Part shown: positions 46,342-54,243 of the stretch, in pieces
How the letters are laid out: each line of letters opens with the position of its first letter
Numbering within the stretch: the first letter of the stretch is position 1
NCBI GenBank assembly: GCA_016934985.1
Contig: JAFGRU010000019.1
Coordinates: 1 to 64,000 of the forward strand
Direction: 5' to 3'
Source of the DNA: Deltaproteobacteria bacterium
GTDB taxonomy: Bacteria > Desulfobacterota > Desulfuromonadia > Desulfuromonadales > JAAYDE01
Length of the DNA: 64,000 nt
The notes under the pieces: generated by a model
What the model was told of the DNA's origin: nothing
Database searches by the model: none
The model's input: the letters and a program-made list of their open reading frames with translations, nothing else
Made by a program: the position numbers and the translations under genes

Positions 46342-46533
46342 TTAGTCTTTCCTGGGGACGGTGTACTTGCGGCCGTCGGCGGTTACCAGGACGATAGTAT
46401 CCCCTTTTTCCTGCCAGTCGAGCACATCCCTGGGCTCCAGGTCCCTTTCCTTAGGTTCGTGCACAACCTTCGGCTTTCCGTAATGAAATTTAAGGCCCTT
46501 CAGATACTTCTCATCGATCATTTTTTTAGTCAT
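46342..46533 (-). CDS. Small acidic-basic hypothetical protein before the capsid gene
   Basis: A 63-residue protein starting MTKKMIDEKYLKGLKFHYGK and ending in ADGRKYTVPRKD, with AAGGAGA nine bases upstream. It is the first gene after the Mor region and 15 bases ahead of the capsid fusion. Function not known. Confidence 0.6.
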   Translation of the reverse strand: MTKKMIDEKYLKGLKFHYGKPKVVHEPKERDLEPRDVLDWQEKGDTIVLVTADGRKYTVPRKD

Positions 46534-46579
46534 GTTCAGGTCTCCTTCTTTGGTTGGGGTGAAAATCTTCGCGTGTTCC

Positions 46580-46598
46580 GATCGCAATGTTTTCGATC
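46580..46598. promoter_or_regulatory. Candidate Mor operator, GATCG-N9-CGATC dyad
   Basis: An inverted repeat with perfect five-base arms and nine bases between them, 47 bases before the small gene that opens the late operon. Mor of phage Mu binds a dyad next to its promoter, so this is a plausible target; spacing to a -10 element was not settled. Confidence 0.4.
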
Positions 46599-46601
46599 AA
46601 A

Positions 46602-46757
46602 TCATAAAAGGGCCAAGGTTAGCGGCGCGTAGCCGGGGTCTCCCTTGGCCGGTGCCCCTGGCAGACCATATCGAGGCAGATTTCGCCTTCCCCAGGAGGA
46701 AATTGGGGGAGACGCCGGCGGCGGCCCTATGGTCCGCCTGTCTCGGACCGCCGCCGG
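46602..46757 (-). terminator. Two GC-rich hairpins between mor and the late genes
   Basis: GGCCAAGG (46611-46618) pairs with CCTTGGCC (46643-46650) and, on the minus strand, is followed by CTTTTAT. A second stem is CCGGCGGCGG (46715-46724) with CCGCCGCCGG (46748-46757), which competes with GGTCCG/CGGACC. They would end early transcription just after mor. Confidence 0.55.
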
Positions 46758-46773
46758 TTACGCACTTTAACTG

Positions 46774-47130
46774 TCAAGACTGAAACACACCCGTCTTGAC
46801 CCTGGCCGGTTTTGCCCTGAGAGCCAGACGGGCGCTGTTAATAATTGTGTAAAAATGCCGATAAGAAATATCGTATTTCCGGCAGATTTTATCTTTGTTG
46901 TACCCATTGAATTCCTCAAATATTTCCCGGTCCCGGACGCTCTGCTCGAACTTACATGCCTTGGGCACATAGATGGACACGCCGCCCCAGTGGTTGCGAA
47001 AGAACTCCGCCACTTCGCAGCCGATTTCAACGGCCTGTTTTTCATCCATTCCTCTTTTGATCAAAAGCTGGGTGTTCTGAGCCGCGATGTCGGCAAGAAA
47101 TTCTGGGTACTTCCTCATAATTTTTTCCAT
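46774..47130 (-). CDS. Mor-family transcription activator
   Basis: A 118-residue activator. The Mor signature is seen: ANTAR-unrelated N-terminal dimer region (MDEKQAVEIGCEVAEFFRNH), WGGVSIYVPKA, then a C-terminal helix-turn-helix (EEFNGYNKDKICRKYDISYRHF). In Mu, Mor turns on middle genes and C turns on late genes; there is no C here, so this protein may activate the late genes directly. AAGGAG stands ten bases before the ATG. Confidence 0.88.
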   Translation of the reverse strand: MEKIMRKYPEFLADIAAQNTQLLIKRGMDEKQAVEIGCEVAEFFRNHWGGVSIYVPKACKFEQSVRDREIFEEFNGYNKDKICRKYDISYRHFYTIINSARLALRAKPARVKTGVFQS

Positions 47131-47144
47131 TGTTGAAATGCTCC

Positions 47145-47375
47145 TTAAGAACGGCTTTTCAAGTCGGACAGGGCGCTTTGCAGGTCCTCGGCAAGCGTCA
47201 TCATCTCGGCCTGAATCGTTTGGGCCATGGATATGATGTAGGGAAAGTGCTCGTTCTCATCGTCGGTCCCGGCCGCTGTCGATAGGTTGTAAAGTGAAAA
47301 AAGGGCGTTCAATTCGAATAACTTGTAAATAAGGGCATCTGTCTTGTTCCTCGCGCTCTCCTCTGTCTTTTTCAT
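47145..47375 (-). CDS. Small helical hypothetical protein
   Basis: A 76-residue protein beginning MKKTEESARNKTDALIYKLF, helical and acidic, with a GGGGGC ribosome site. Its start overlaps the previous gene's stop (ATGA at 47372-47375). It may be an early-region helper; no family is recognised. Confidence 0.55.
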   Translation of the reverse strand: MKKTEESARNKTDALIYKLFELNALFSLYNLSTAAGTDDENEHFPYIISMAQTIQAEMMTLAEDLQSALSDLKSRS

Positions 47376-47650
47376 GCCGGTGCCCCCTTGTCCAGAATCC
47401 GGTCGAAGGCCACCGATACTTTTTCTTGCAGTTCGGCAACCCCATTTCGCAGGTGCCTGAAAGTCAACACCCAATCCGGCTTATCGCCATAGTTCTGGTG
47501 GTCACTCTCATGATGTGCAGCGCACTCAAAAGCCACCAGCAGGTTTTCGTATTTGTCTAACTCAATTCCGACATTTCCAAGCTCCTCATCGAGGAAATTC
47601 CTCCACTCCACCCGCTTTGACTCTTTTTTTGCTTTTTTTTCGTTACCCAC
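47372..47650 (-). CDS. Small hypothetical protein
   Basis: A 92-residue helical protein (GNEKKAKKESKRVEWRNFLD..., HLRNGVAELQEKVSV). The GTG at 47650 follows GAGGAG; a TTG further upstream is possible. It is coupled to the next gene by ATGA. Unrecognised. Confidence 0.55.
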   Translation of the reverse strand: MGNEKKAKKESKRVEWRNFLDEELGNVGIELDKYENLLVAFECAAHHESDHQNYGDKPDWVLTFRHLRNGVAELQEKVSVAFDRILDKGAPA

Positions 47651-47712
47651 GCCTCTCTCCTCTTTCAAACCAAGTTTATAAACTGTTTATAAACGCCCAC
47701 AGTGGGCCTAAA

Positions 47713-47976
47713 CTAAAACCTGCCCCTCATGATATAGGTCTCAAACAGATCGCTTCTCAGGGGCCATTCATAGCAATATTTGTCTTCCTCCCGGCGTGGC
47801 CAGTCCGATACCAAACCCATGGGCCTGTAACCGCTCTGGTCCGGCTGCATGTCCCGCCATCCGCACAGCAGGCAGCGAACCACGACAAACCGCCCATCCT
47901 CCCGGTAGGTTTCGGTGAAAAAATCCAGATTCGGATGCTTCGCTCCGCAGTGTTTGCATCGCATACCTTTAACCAC
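47713..47976 (-). CDS. Zinc-ribbon protein
   Basis: An 87-residue protein with CKHCG near the start and CLLCG at about 35, a four-Cys zinc ribbon, and aromatic-rich C-terminus. The start is a GTG at 47976 (overlapping gemA) or an ATG at 47964. A DNA-binding or transcription-related role is plausible but unproven. Confidence 0.6.
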   Translation of the reverse strand: MVKGMRCKHCGAKHPNLDFFTETYREDGRFVVVRCLLCGWRDMQPDQSGYRPMGLVSDWPRREEDKYCYEWPLRSDLFETYIMRGRF

Positions 47977-48445
47977 GGCCTTCCTGCGACCGGGAGTGCA
48001 TATTTTTCAATGCGGTGATCACCACGGAAACCTTCTCGCTGGTAAGAAACCGCAGGTCGGAAACACCGGCCATGCGAGAAACAAAATGGCGCAATGCCTT
48101 GGTCTGATCCCCTTCCGGCGCTTTGGAAACCTTTTGCCAGAGCCCCACGATGTAATCCAGCTGGGCCGGTGTGGCGTATCCAGCCCGTTCCTTGAGCCCC
48201 TGGCTCCTGTGTCCCTTCCGCTTTTTTTTCCAGACGTCCATGGCAATGGCTTTGGCCTTAAGCCGGTCCGCAAACAGAACGGCCTGGGGCAGGGTCAGAT
48301 CCTTGGACGATTCGACCTTGAAGCTTTCATAGAGCGCCGCCCGGTACTGGTCATCGCTCATGTTCATTGAACTTTTGAGGGTGTGAATCAGCTTGATCAT
48401 CTGGGGTGTCACCGCTTTGCGTACTTGTTTTCCTCCGTTTCTCAT
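47969..48445 (-). CDS. GemA-like regulatory protein (Mu gp16 family)
   Basis: A 158-residue early protein. The family pattern is seen in QMIKLIHTLKSSMNMSDDQY, ATPAQLDYIVGLWQKVS and ALRHFVSRMAGVSDLRFL. In Mu, GemA affects host gene expression and DNA topology. AGGAGG seven bases before the ATG at 48445 settles the start. It lies between the MuB gene and mor, its usual place. Confidence 0.85.
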   Translation of the reverse strand: MRNGGKQVRKAVTPQMIKLIHTLKSSMNMSDDQYRAALYESFKVESSKDLTLPQAVLFADRLKAKAIAMDVWKKKRKGHRSQGLKERAGYATPAQLDYIVGLWQKVSKAPEGDQTKALRHFVSRMAGVSDLRFLTSEKVSVVITALKNMHSRSQEGRG

Positions 48446-48496
48446 GATCGGCCTCCTGATCCTTTTCAACCACGACGCATCAAAACCTTAAAGCTT

Positions 48497-49387
48497 CTAA
48501 CCCGCTGCCTGTGCGGCAGGCGGTTGGGCTTCCCCGTTCCTTTTGCTCAGGACGGAACGGACCGCCTCGCTCATATCTTTTTTGGCGGGTGGGCCCACCT
48601 TTCGGGCGGGAAGGGTTCTTTTCTGGGTCTTGTTTTCACAGATATCTTCCGCCTCGACTCTTTCCCGCCCAGCTGCCAAGGCCCGCCCCATGGAGTTGAT
48701 CAGAAGCTGCTGAAGGTCGAGAAAGTTTGACGCCCCCGGCTGCCGGGCCACCTCGGCCGCAGCTTCATCCGAGAACACAGCGCCGACCGTCATTTGCAGG
48801 TAATGCCCGGCTTCCTTCTCCGAAAGACCGTGCATCGAAACGCTGTCCGTCCTGAGCCTCACCTCCGCAACACCCGGTTTGTTGGTGGGGTCTGACTGCC
48901 CCACCAAAATCACGCTGAACAGCTTGCTTTTCCCCAACCAGTCCAGTTCCCGCAGGGTCTTCAGCGAGCGCAGGGTCTGGCCGTGAAGGCGGTGCGCCTC
49001 CTCGATCACCAGAACCACCTCCTGCTTGCGGGATGCGTCTCCCACGGTCCGGCGCAGTTGCTCGGTGCGGACCACCTTGCCGCGCCGGGGCGGATCGTCG
49101 CCCAGGGCGTAGATCATTTCCTGCTCGATGTCGCTGATCAGCAGCCTTTCTTTGTCGGCCGGGCGTACCATGACAAGCCTGGCATTCAGTGCGTCGAGGG
49201 CCGCCTTGACCGCTTCGGACTTGCCGATGCCCCGCTCTCCGATAATCGACACCATGGCCCTGGACCTGACAGCCAGGCCGATAATGCGCCTGATCCGGAT
49301 CTGGTCCGCCGTCTCGAATGCCGGGCCGTCAAACGGATCTTGACAAAAGCCGAAATTGACCAGCACTTCCAGTTTGGATAATTTCAT
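48497..49387 (-). CDS. MuB-like AAA+ ATPase, transposition target selector
   Basis: A 296-residue ATPase. Walker A is GERGIGKSE (50-58), Walker B VVLVIEEAH (about 123-131), and a sensor-like VILVGQSDP follows. It activates the transposase and brings target DNA, giving target immunity. The start overlaps the transposase stop (ATGA at 49384-49387). The last about 40 residues are basic and Pro/Ala-rich, maybe for DNA contact. Confidence 0.92.
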   Translation of the reverse strand: MKLSKLEVLVNFGFCQDPFDGPAFETADQIRIRRIIGLAVRSRAMVSIIGERGIGKSEAVKAALDALNARLVMVRPADKERLLISDIEQEMIYALGDDPPRRGKVVRTEQLRRTVGDASRKQEVVLVIEEAHRLHGQTLRSLKTLRELDWLGKSKLFSVILVGQSDPTNKPGVAEVRLRTDSVSMHGLSEKEAGHYLQMTVGAVFSDEAAAEVARQPGASNFLDLQQLLINSMGRALAAGRERVEAEDICENKTQKRTLPARKVGPPAKKDMSEAVRSVLSKRNGEAQPPAAQAAG

Positions 49388-50994
49388 TGGGCTGTCCTTT
49401 CATTTTTAAAAGCCTTAAGGTCTTCGGCCAAACCTGAAACACACTTCCTGGATAAGCCGTTATCCAAAATGAGTTTTTCAATATCTTTCCGACCATCTTT
49501 CGCCAGCAAAGGGGCACCGAGAATGGCAGTCAATGCCTCCATAGCCGCCTGTAACGAGGGATAGGCATCCCCCACGTCAAAGGGGTTTTCGATCTCACGG
49601 GTTTCCTTGATTCTGGTCGGGAAGGGTGTCACCTTGCCCTGGTCCTTGGTTTCCTGATAAAGGGTGTTGTGTAAACCTCCCAGGGTTGCGGCCTCTTTGA
49701 CCGCTTTTTGGTGAGGGGTCTCGGGCGCGGAATGGAAGGTGTCTAGGGGCAGCGGGGTAAAGTCCTCGACTTCGTATTTCTGCCCGGTTTTCTTGTCCTC
49801 GACAATAATCTTCTCGTTGTCGAAAACACCTTCGTATACATAAACCTTGGCGCAGTGCAGACCCTTGACCTCGTATATTTTGCCGCCAAGGGAAAGACTA
49901 CCATCCTGACCAACCGTGCGGTCATAACGCCGAACAACCCCACGGATGGCATTTTCCGACAGAGCCACTGCGCCGCCATGTTCGGTAATACTCTTACGCC
50001 AGGCATCCATTCGGGATATTTTCTTTTGAAACCTGTGGGGCCGGGCGTTGTATTCCTGCTGATAAATCAGAAAGCGCCGTTGTAGTTCGCTGAGGGTTAT
50101 TTCGAAGTCCTTCCAGTCCGATTCGGCAAAAAAGGTCAGCTCGAAACGCTGCCACATGGTTCGCCAGGGCCGTTCAATTTTGCCGTGGGCGTCTTTTTCC
50201 CTCGGGACGCTCGGCTCGATTTTGATTCCCAGTCCTTCTTCTTCGCTAAACCAGGATTGAGCCACCTTGCCTTTCATCATCGGGCCGTGATCGCCCTTAA
50301 TCCTTTCCGGCAGGCCGAAAAAGAGTGATTCATCCTTTTTACTCCAGGCCCAGGAGAGAAAATCGAGGTTATCCGAAAGGGATTCTCCATCAGCAACGAC
50401 ATATCGGGCGGCATGAACGCCGCTATAATCGTCGGCCACTCCGTAAATCCAGGGGCGAAGCCGGTCAACTTTTACAGGTTTGTTTTTGTACCCCTTTGAT
50501 CCGGCGAAAAGCTTGAGCAGGTAATCCCCGCCGGGAAGGTCGTCATCAACATAAAAGCAGTTAGAACTTGACGCATCGACATGATGCAGTTGATTGGCCC
50601 ACTGGGCCTGAAATCGGCTAATTCGCCGTTTCCGCTGGTTTAGCCCCAGATCCTGGATAACCCGGTTGAATGTGGCTACGGAAACTTCCGCAAAGTTGGG
50701 ATCAATCAACCGATTTTGAATGGCCAACTGAATGGCTTGATCGGTGGAGATCTCCCCCTTGTCTACTGGCGGGCGTTTTTTGATCAGGGCGACCTTCCGG
50801 GCGGCATCTTCGATACCTGGGGTCAGATAATCACCCTTTTTGCGCTTGCGATCAGTAGACAAGGCCCGGTAGATCGTCTGGTAACTATATCCGGTGAGCT
50901 TGGCCCACTTTTCCACCACCTTGGAGCGGTATCCGTAAGGGGCGCTTTCCCATTCCCGGACGATCTGGTTTTCGATTTCAGGCCGGAGATTCAC
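49384..50994 (-). CDS. MuA-like DDE transposase
   Basis: A 536-residue transposase. N-terminal helix-turn-helix units are YSYQTIYRAL and VSVATFNRVIQDLGL. The RNase H-fold core has the acids D about 140 (LHHVDASS), D about 235 (IKGDHGPMMKG) and E about 274 (HGKIERPWRTMWQ). A beta-barrel domain (KIYEVKGLHCAKVYVYEGVF) and a C-terminal helical tail for MuB contact follow. It is shorter than MuA (663). The GTG at 50994 has GGGAG nine bases upstream. The terminal repeats at 40550 and 55829-55977 are its probable binding sites. Confidence 0.93.
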   Translation of the reverse strand: MNLRPEIENQIVREWESAPYGYRSKVVEKWAKLTGYSYQTIYRALSTDRKRKKGDYLTPGIEDAARKVALIKKRPPVDKGEISTDQAIQLAIQNRLIDPNFAEVSVATFNRVIQDLGLNQRKRRISRFQAQWANQLHHVDASSSNCFYVDDDLPGGDYLLKLFAGSKGYKNKPVKVDRLRPWIYGVADDYSGVHAARYVVADGESLSDNLDFLSWAWSKKDESLFFGLPERIKGDHGPMMKGKVAQSWFSEEEGLGIKIEPSVPREKDAHGKIERPWRTMWQRFELTFFAESDWKDFEITLSELQRRFLIYQQEYNARPHRFQKKISRMDAWRKSITEHGGAVALSENAIRGVVRRYDRTVGQDGSLSLGGKIYEVKGLHCAKVYVYEGVFDNEKIIVEDKKTGQKYEVEDFTPLPLDTFHSAPETPHQKAVKEAATLGGLHNTLYQETKDQGKVTPFPTRIKETREIENPFDVGDAYPSLQAAMEALTAILGAPLLAKDGRKDIEKLILDNGLSRKCVSGLAEDLKAFKNERTAQ

Positions 50995-50999
50995 TAGGG

Positions 51000-51917
51000 C
51001 TACTCCCAAAATGGTAAGAATTCTTGGATCGATTCCTTTAAATCGATCAACTCGGCTCCGGCTTCTTCAATCAAGCTGTAGATCTGGCATTGCAGATGCC
51101 GGTCGTTCTTTAGTTGCTCATTTTTCTCCGCGCAAATAAACCGGCGGCAGAGATTGCCAAAGACCAGGCCGGCATCTTTGATTTCCTGTATTTGCTCCAG
51201 ATACCAGGTGTCATCTTTCTCATCTGGAACAAACGCTTCCAGATCTTTAACCCTTTTAACCAGGCTGCCTTTTTCTATCTTCAGGTTCTCGATTTCAGCT
51301 TCTTTGTCACGCGCCTGACGCTTTTTTTCCGCATCGGCTTTCTTTTTAAACTCTTCCTTCTCCCTCTGGTGAGCCTCCTTCATATTTTCAATCAGGGCCT
51401 CTATTTCATCTTTGTTTTCTGGAAGAAGGGGCACTCTGGTGTCACCAACGACCAGACACCCATCTTCAATTTCGGACAAATTGTCCGAAATTGATTTGCA
51501 TAACCACCTAATTTTATTGAAATTCATCCCCTCTAAAACAGGTAAATCGGACATTTTGTCTGAAACCGCCTCGTGTAATGGACGCAAATCGTTAATGATA
51601 CGATCAACGTTTCGAGCCGACTCCCCTATGGATGCGCAGAATTGCTCCCAGGTCATCGCGAACTTTTTACGGTGAGCTTTGCGCTCTTTCAGTCTGCGCA
51701 AAGCGGTATATTTAAGCAGCTGATTGCTAACTTGGTCGAATTCGATTTTTTTGAGCATCCCAAAGACTTGAGCCTCTTCTCTGATCGCCGGGATCTCCGC
51801 CTTTATGGTTTCAAGATCGGACTCGACTTCGGCCAGTTTCATTTTGTCCACCTCATGTTCGAAACTCAGGTCCGATTTTTCCAATTGTTGCTGTGAATTC
51901 TTATTGGTTGTCGCCAT
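51000..51917 (-). CDS. Coiled-coil early protein of unknown function
   Basis: A 305-residue protein with long charged helices. It has TWEQFCASIGESARNVDRII near residue 95, which resembles a helix-turn-helix of plasmid or phage KilA/DUF3102-like factors, and a coiled coil (about 185-230). The ATG at 51917 has AAAGGAAAAG upstream; a longer frame is not supported. It lies directly before the transposase gene. Function unknown. Confidence 0.65.
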   Translation of the reverse strand: MATTNKNSQQQLEKSDLSFEHEVDKMKLAEVESDLETIKAEIPAIREEAQVFGMLKKIEFDQVSNQLLKYTALRRLKERKAHRKKFAMTWEQFCASIGESARNVDRIINDLRPLHEAVSDKMSDLPVLEGMNFNKIRWLCKSISDNLSEIEDGCLVVGDTRVPLLPENKDEIEALIENMKEAHQREKEEFKKKADAEKKRQARDKEAEIENLKIEKGSLVKRVKDLEAFVPDEKDDTWYLEQIQEIKDAGLVFGNLCRRFICAEKNEQLKNDRHLQCQIYSLIEEAGAELIDLKESIQEFLPFWE

Positions 51918-51948
51918 GTCTTTTCCTTTAGGTTGATCAGTTCGTTCT

Positions 51949-52107
51949 TCAGATTGAATCTTTTTCAAGAGGTTCCCCAGAACTTGCCAGCAGAACAAAG
52001 CCTCCAAACAAAACCAGACCGGCAAGGTTGGCCCATGGAAACCATTCCCCCTCAGATCCGGCCAAGGCCAGGCCGAAAAAAATTAATGCCCCTAAAATCC
52101 ACCTCAT
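51949..52107 (-). CDS. Small two-pass membrane protein in the early operon
   Basis: A 52-residue frame: residues 1-17 and 28-42 are hydrophobic with a short polar link (SEGEWFPWAN). The ATG overlaps the stop of the previous gene (ATGA at 52104-52107), which is strong evidence of real translation. Role unknown. Confidence 0.6.
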   Translation of the reverse strand: MRWILGALIFFGLALAGSEGEWFPWANLAGLVLFGGFVLLASSGEPLEKDSI

Positions 52108-52622
52108 TTTTCAAGCTCCCTTACAAGCCGCAGCCCGTACCTTTCAAAAATTTTTTGAATATCTTTAAAATTTTCCTCTATCGCCTGTTCAAACATGAAA
52201 ACACCTTCAGTCCCTTGCTCGCCTATTTTGCGCCTTACCAAGTACTCCATCCGATCAGCCGTAGATCCGGAGACACCGAACCTGTGTTTTACCCAGGCCA
52301 ATATAGGCCGCTCTTTGGAGCCTTTACCTCCTGGTGGCCATTTCCCAGGGCGTCGGCCTTTTTCAACAGCAAGACCGTATATTGAGTCAGTTGCGACCAC
52401 TCCCTTTACGGCTGGCGTTCCCTTTTCAATTATGTCTTTCTGGATGGTGCTCATCAGGCCGCCCTTGGCACCACTAGCTCCTTGCGGGGTACGTACTTTT
52501 ACCTCCCTTAGCAACCGGGAAACAGCTTCTTCCATGGCGGCATCCAGGTTTTTATTCACTGCCTCCGGAGCAGTTCCTTTGGCTAACGCTCCTGAAACAT
52601 CCACTCTCGCAAAGCACCTCAT
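52104..52622 (-). CDS. HK97-gp10-like (tail completion/minor structural) protein
   Basis: A 172-residue protein with AVSRLLREVKVRTPQGASG, YGLAVEKGRRPGKWPPGG and FMFEQAIEENFKDIQKIFE, resembling the HK97 gp10 head-tail/tail completion group (TP-x-x-TG...YA-x-x-x-E-x-G). Such genes normally sit beside the tail genes, but here it lies in the early transposition operon. ATGA overlaps couple it to both neighbours. Confidence 0.5.
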   Translation of the reverse strand: MRCFARVDVSGALAKGTAPEAVNKNLDAAMEEAVSRLLREVKVRTPQGASGAKGGLMSTIQKDIIEKGTPAVKGVVATDSIYGLAVEKGRRPGKWPPGGKGSKERPILAWVKHRFGVSGSTADRMEYLVRRKIGEQGTEGVFMFEQAIEENFKDIQKIFERYGLRLVRELEK

Positions 52623-53068
52623 TTTTCCTTCACCCTCCCAATTAAACAGATACGGTTTAAAAGGTTTTTAGCCTGCTCAAGCTGTCGCTCATGTTTATCC
52701 AGGATGGCCCGTAATTCTTTGGCAAAACGCTTAAAGTTTCCGTGATCCATAGCGGAAAGAAAGGTAACGCCGGTTAGCCCTTTTTCTGGCTGGGAGCCCA
52801 AGCAGTTATCGTCACCGCATTCGAAGTACTCCAGAAATCTAATGTAAATACCTTCAGCTCCTTCCTGGTCGATCTGCTCCAGGTAAAGTTGGGCTTTTTC
52901 TTCCTGATCTTCGCCAGAAAACTCAACTTGAAAATCTACTCTAATGCCGCCGATCACAGTAATGTGATTGAGTAAAATCACACCCTGATCAGGGTTAAGT
53001 TCCTGGACAACCAGCAACTGATGGCCGTTGCCACCAACATTGAAAACTTTGGCAAATCTGTCGATCAT
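52619..53068 (-). CDS. Hypothetical early protein
   Basis: A 149-residue soluble acidic protein (FNVGGNGHQLLVVQEL..., DDNCLGSQPEKGLTGVTFL). I do not recognise a family. The start overlaps the stop of a small zinc-ribbon gene and its stop overlaps the next start. Confidence 0.6.
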   Translation of the reverse strand: MIDRFAKVFNVGGNGHQLLVVQELNPDQGVILLNHITVIGGIRVDFQVEFSGEDQEEKAQLYLEQIDQEGAEGIYIRFLEYFECGDDNCLGSQPEKGLTGVTFLSAMDHGNFKRFAKELRAILDKHERQLEQAKNLLNRICLIGRVKEK

Positions 53069-53235
53069 CTTGATCCCTTCTCAAGTTGTTTTCGGCAGCG
53101 CTGGCAGGTCACTTCCTGTGGATCTGTTGTTCCACGATAAGCAGGCCGTTTTTTCGAGCTCCCAATTGAACCAATCATGCAAGCCGGAAGAATTGTTTTC
53201 TCCGGGTTCAAAGCAGCATTGAAATGGACTTTCAT
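53065..53235 (-). CDS. Small CxxC protein in the early operon
   Basis: A 56-residue basic protein with TCQRCRKQLEKG near the C-terminus and a single Cys at 19. The ATG overlaps the previous stop (ATGA at 53232-53235) and its stop overlaps the next ATG. A half zinc ribbon or Fe-S/Zn site is possible. Confidence 0.6.
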   Translation of the reverse strand: MKVHFNAALNPEKTILPACMIGSIGSSKKRPAYRGTTDPQEVTCQRCRKQLEKGSR

Positions 53236-53765
53236 TGCCTACCCCCTTTCAACTCGTTCCGTAACCGCCGCAGTTCATCCATTCCTTTTTCAATTTTCCC
53301 GAGGTTCAGCAGTCGTATCTCTTCAGCCGTGGCTACTTGCCCACCAGCCGCAGCAATAATAGTGGCAGCCGGTTCCATACTTTTTGTGACATCTTGGAGG
53401 GCAAACGCGAAATAGAGCGGAATAGCGTGCTCGATTGGAGAAGAAAGATATTTGTTGAGTTGGTGAATTGTTAATGGCCTGCGGCAGGTTGGTGGATCCG
53501 CCTCTGCACCCGCCTCGGTTCGACCGAAGAATAGATTGATGGCGTCCACTACTTGTGCCCTGGACAAACCAGATGCTCGAATCGATTGTTTTATTACTGA
53601 TGCCACTTCGATACACAATTCGAATTCAGATTCCGGTTCAATACGAGGTTTTGTCTGGGAAATGGATTTGGTCAGTTCAATCCTTTCTTCTATGTAGGAA
53701 TCAATCTGGGCCGAAAAATCCAAAGACATCTGACTGTCGGAAATTTTTTGATTTTTTTTCGCCAT
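53232..53765 (-). CDS. Hypothetical early protein, Mu-like phage type
   Basis: A 177-residue protein. The middle has ELCIEVASVIKQSIRASGLS, a helix-turn-helix-like stretch, and LTIHQLNKYLSSPIEHAIPL; the tail is charged. Similar proteins lie next to Ner in Mu-like phages, but I cannot name the function. GGGAG stands before the ATG at 53765. Confidence 0.6.
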   Translation of the reverse strand: MAKKNQKISDSQMSLDFSAQIDSYIEERIELTKSISQTKPRIEPESEFELCIEVASVIKQSIRASGLSRAQVVDAINLFFGRTEAGAEADPPTCRRPLTIHQLNKYLSSPIEHAIPLYFAFALQDVTKSMEPAATIIAAAGGQVATAEEIRLLNLGKIEKGMDELRRLRNELKGGRQ

Positions 53766-53820
53766 TGCTCCCACCTTGTTACGGGTTTTAACTTTTTGAT
53801 TGGCTAATCTTTCCCGCCTT

Positions 53821-54120
53821 TTAGCCGTTGTTTTGACTCAACCGCTTTGGTACAGTTAAGAAACCCCTTGACCTTAATGGGTGACCAGAGCTGTCATAAC
53901 GTGAGGGCCATATCCGGGAAGGATGAACGCCAAGGATATCGCCGACAATGGCCTCCATGGGTGACCAAGGCACTCTTAGTACTTCGCTTGGAGAATTGAT
54001 ACGGTAACCGTACTCCCTTGCAATTCTGGAAAAAGTGTAGTTTTTCTTGGCTAAAGCGGCTTTTATGTCTGCTGGATGCCAATCTTTTTGAATTATTTTT
54101 TTATTGGCTGTTGTGATCAA
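53821..54120 (-). CDS. Ner-like regulator (SfsB/Nlp family)
   Basis: A 99-residue DNA-binding protein: DWHPADIKAALAKKNYTFSR, EVLRVPWSPMEAIVGDILGV and HPSRIWPSRYD form the Ner/Nlp pattern. In Mu, Ner turns down the early and repressor promoters. The start is TTG with AGGGGG six bases upstream. It is the first gene of the leftward early operon. Confidence 0.9.
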   Translation of the reverse strand: MITTANKKIIQKDWHPADIKAALAKKNYTFSRIAREYGYRINSPSEVLRVPWSPMEAIVGDILGVHPSRIWPSRYDSSGHPLRSRGFLTVPKRLSQNNG

Positions 54121-54171
54121 TCGTGCCCCCTAACCGGCCATGTCTTTGAAATAAACAAATTTGAAACTTCA

Positions 54172-54223
54172 ATTTTGGGAATTTTATCCCAATTTTGAGT
54201 ATTTATCAACTCATTTTTGGGAA
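54172..54223. promoter_or_regulatory. Operator repeats between ner and the repressor
   Basis: Three copies of the TTTTGGGA motif: + strand at about 54173-54180 and 54214-54221, and minus strand at 54188-54195 (as TCCCAATTT). They lie over the divergent start region, the expected place for the repressor and Ner to bind. Confidence 0.6.
54181..54209 (-). promoter_or_regulatory. Early leftward promoter of the element
   Basis: On the minus strand TTGATA (complement of 54204-54209) and TAAAAT (complement of 54181-54186) are spaced by 17 bases, a good sigma-70 promoter with an operator copy in its spacer. The transcript would begin near 54174 and include the ner-muA-muB genes. Confidence 0.65.
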
Positions 54224-54243
54224 TTGCTTCACGTGAGGGTTTT

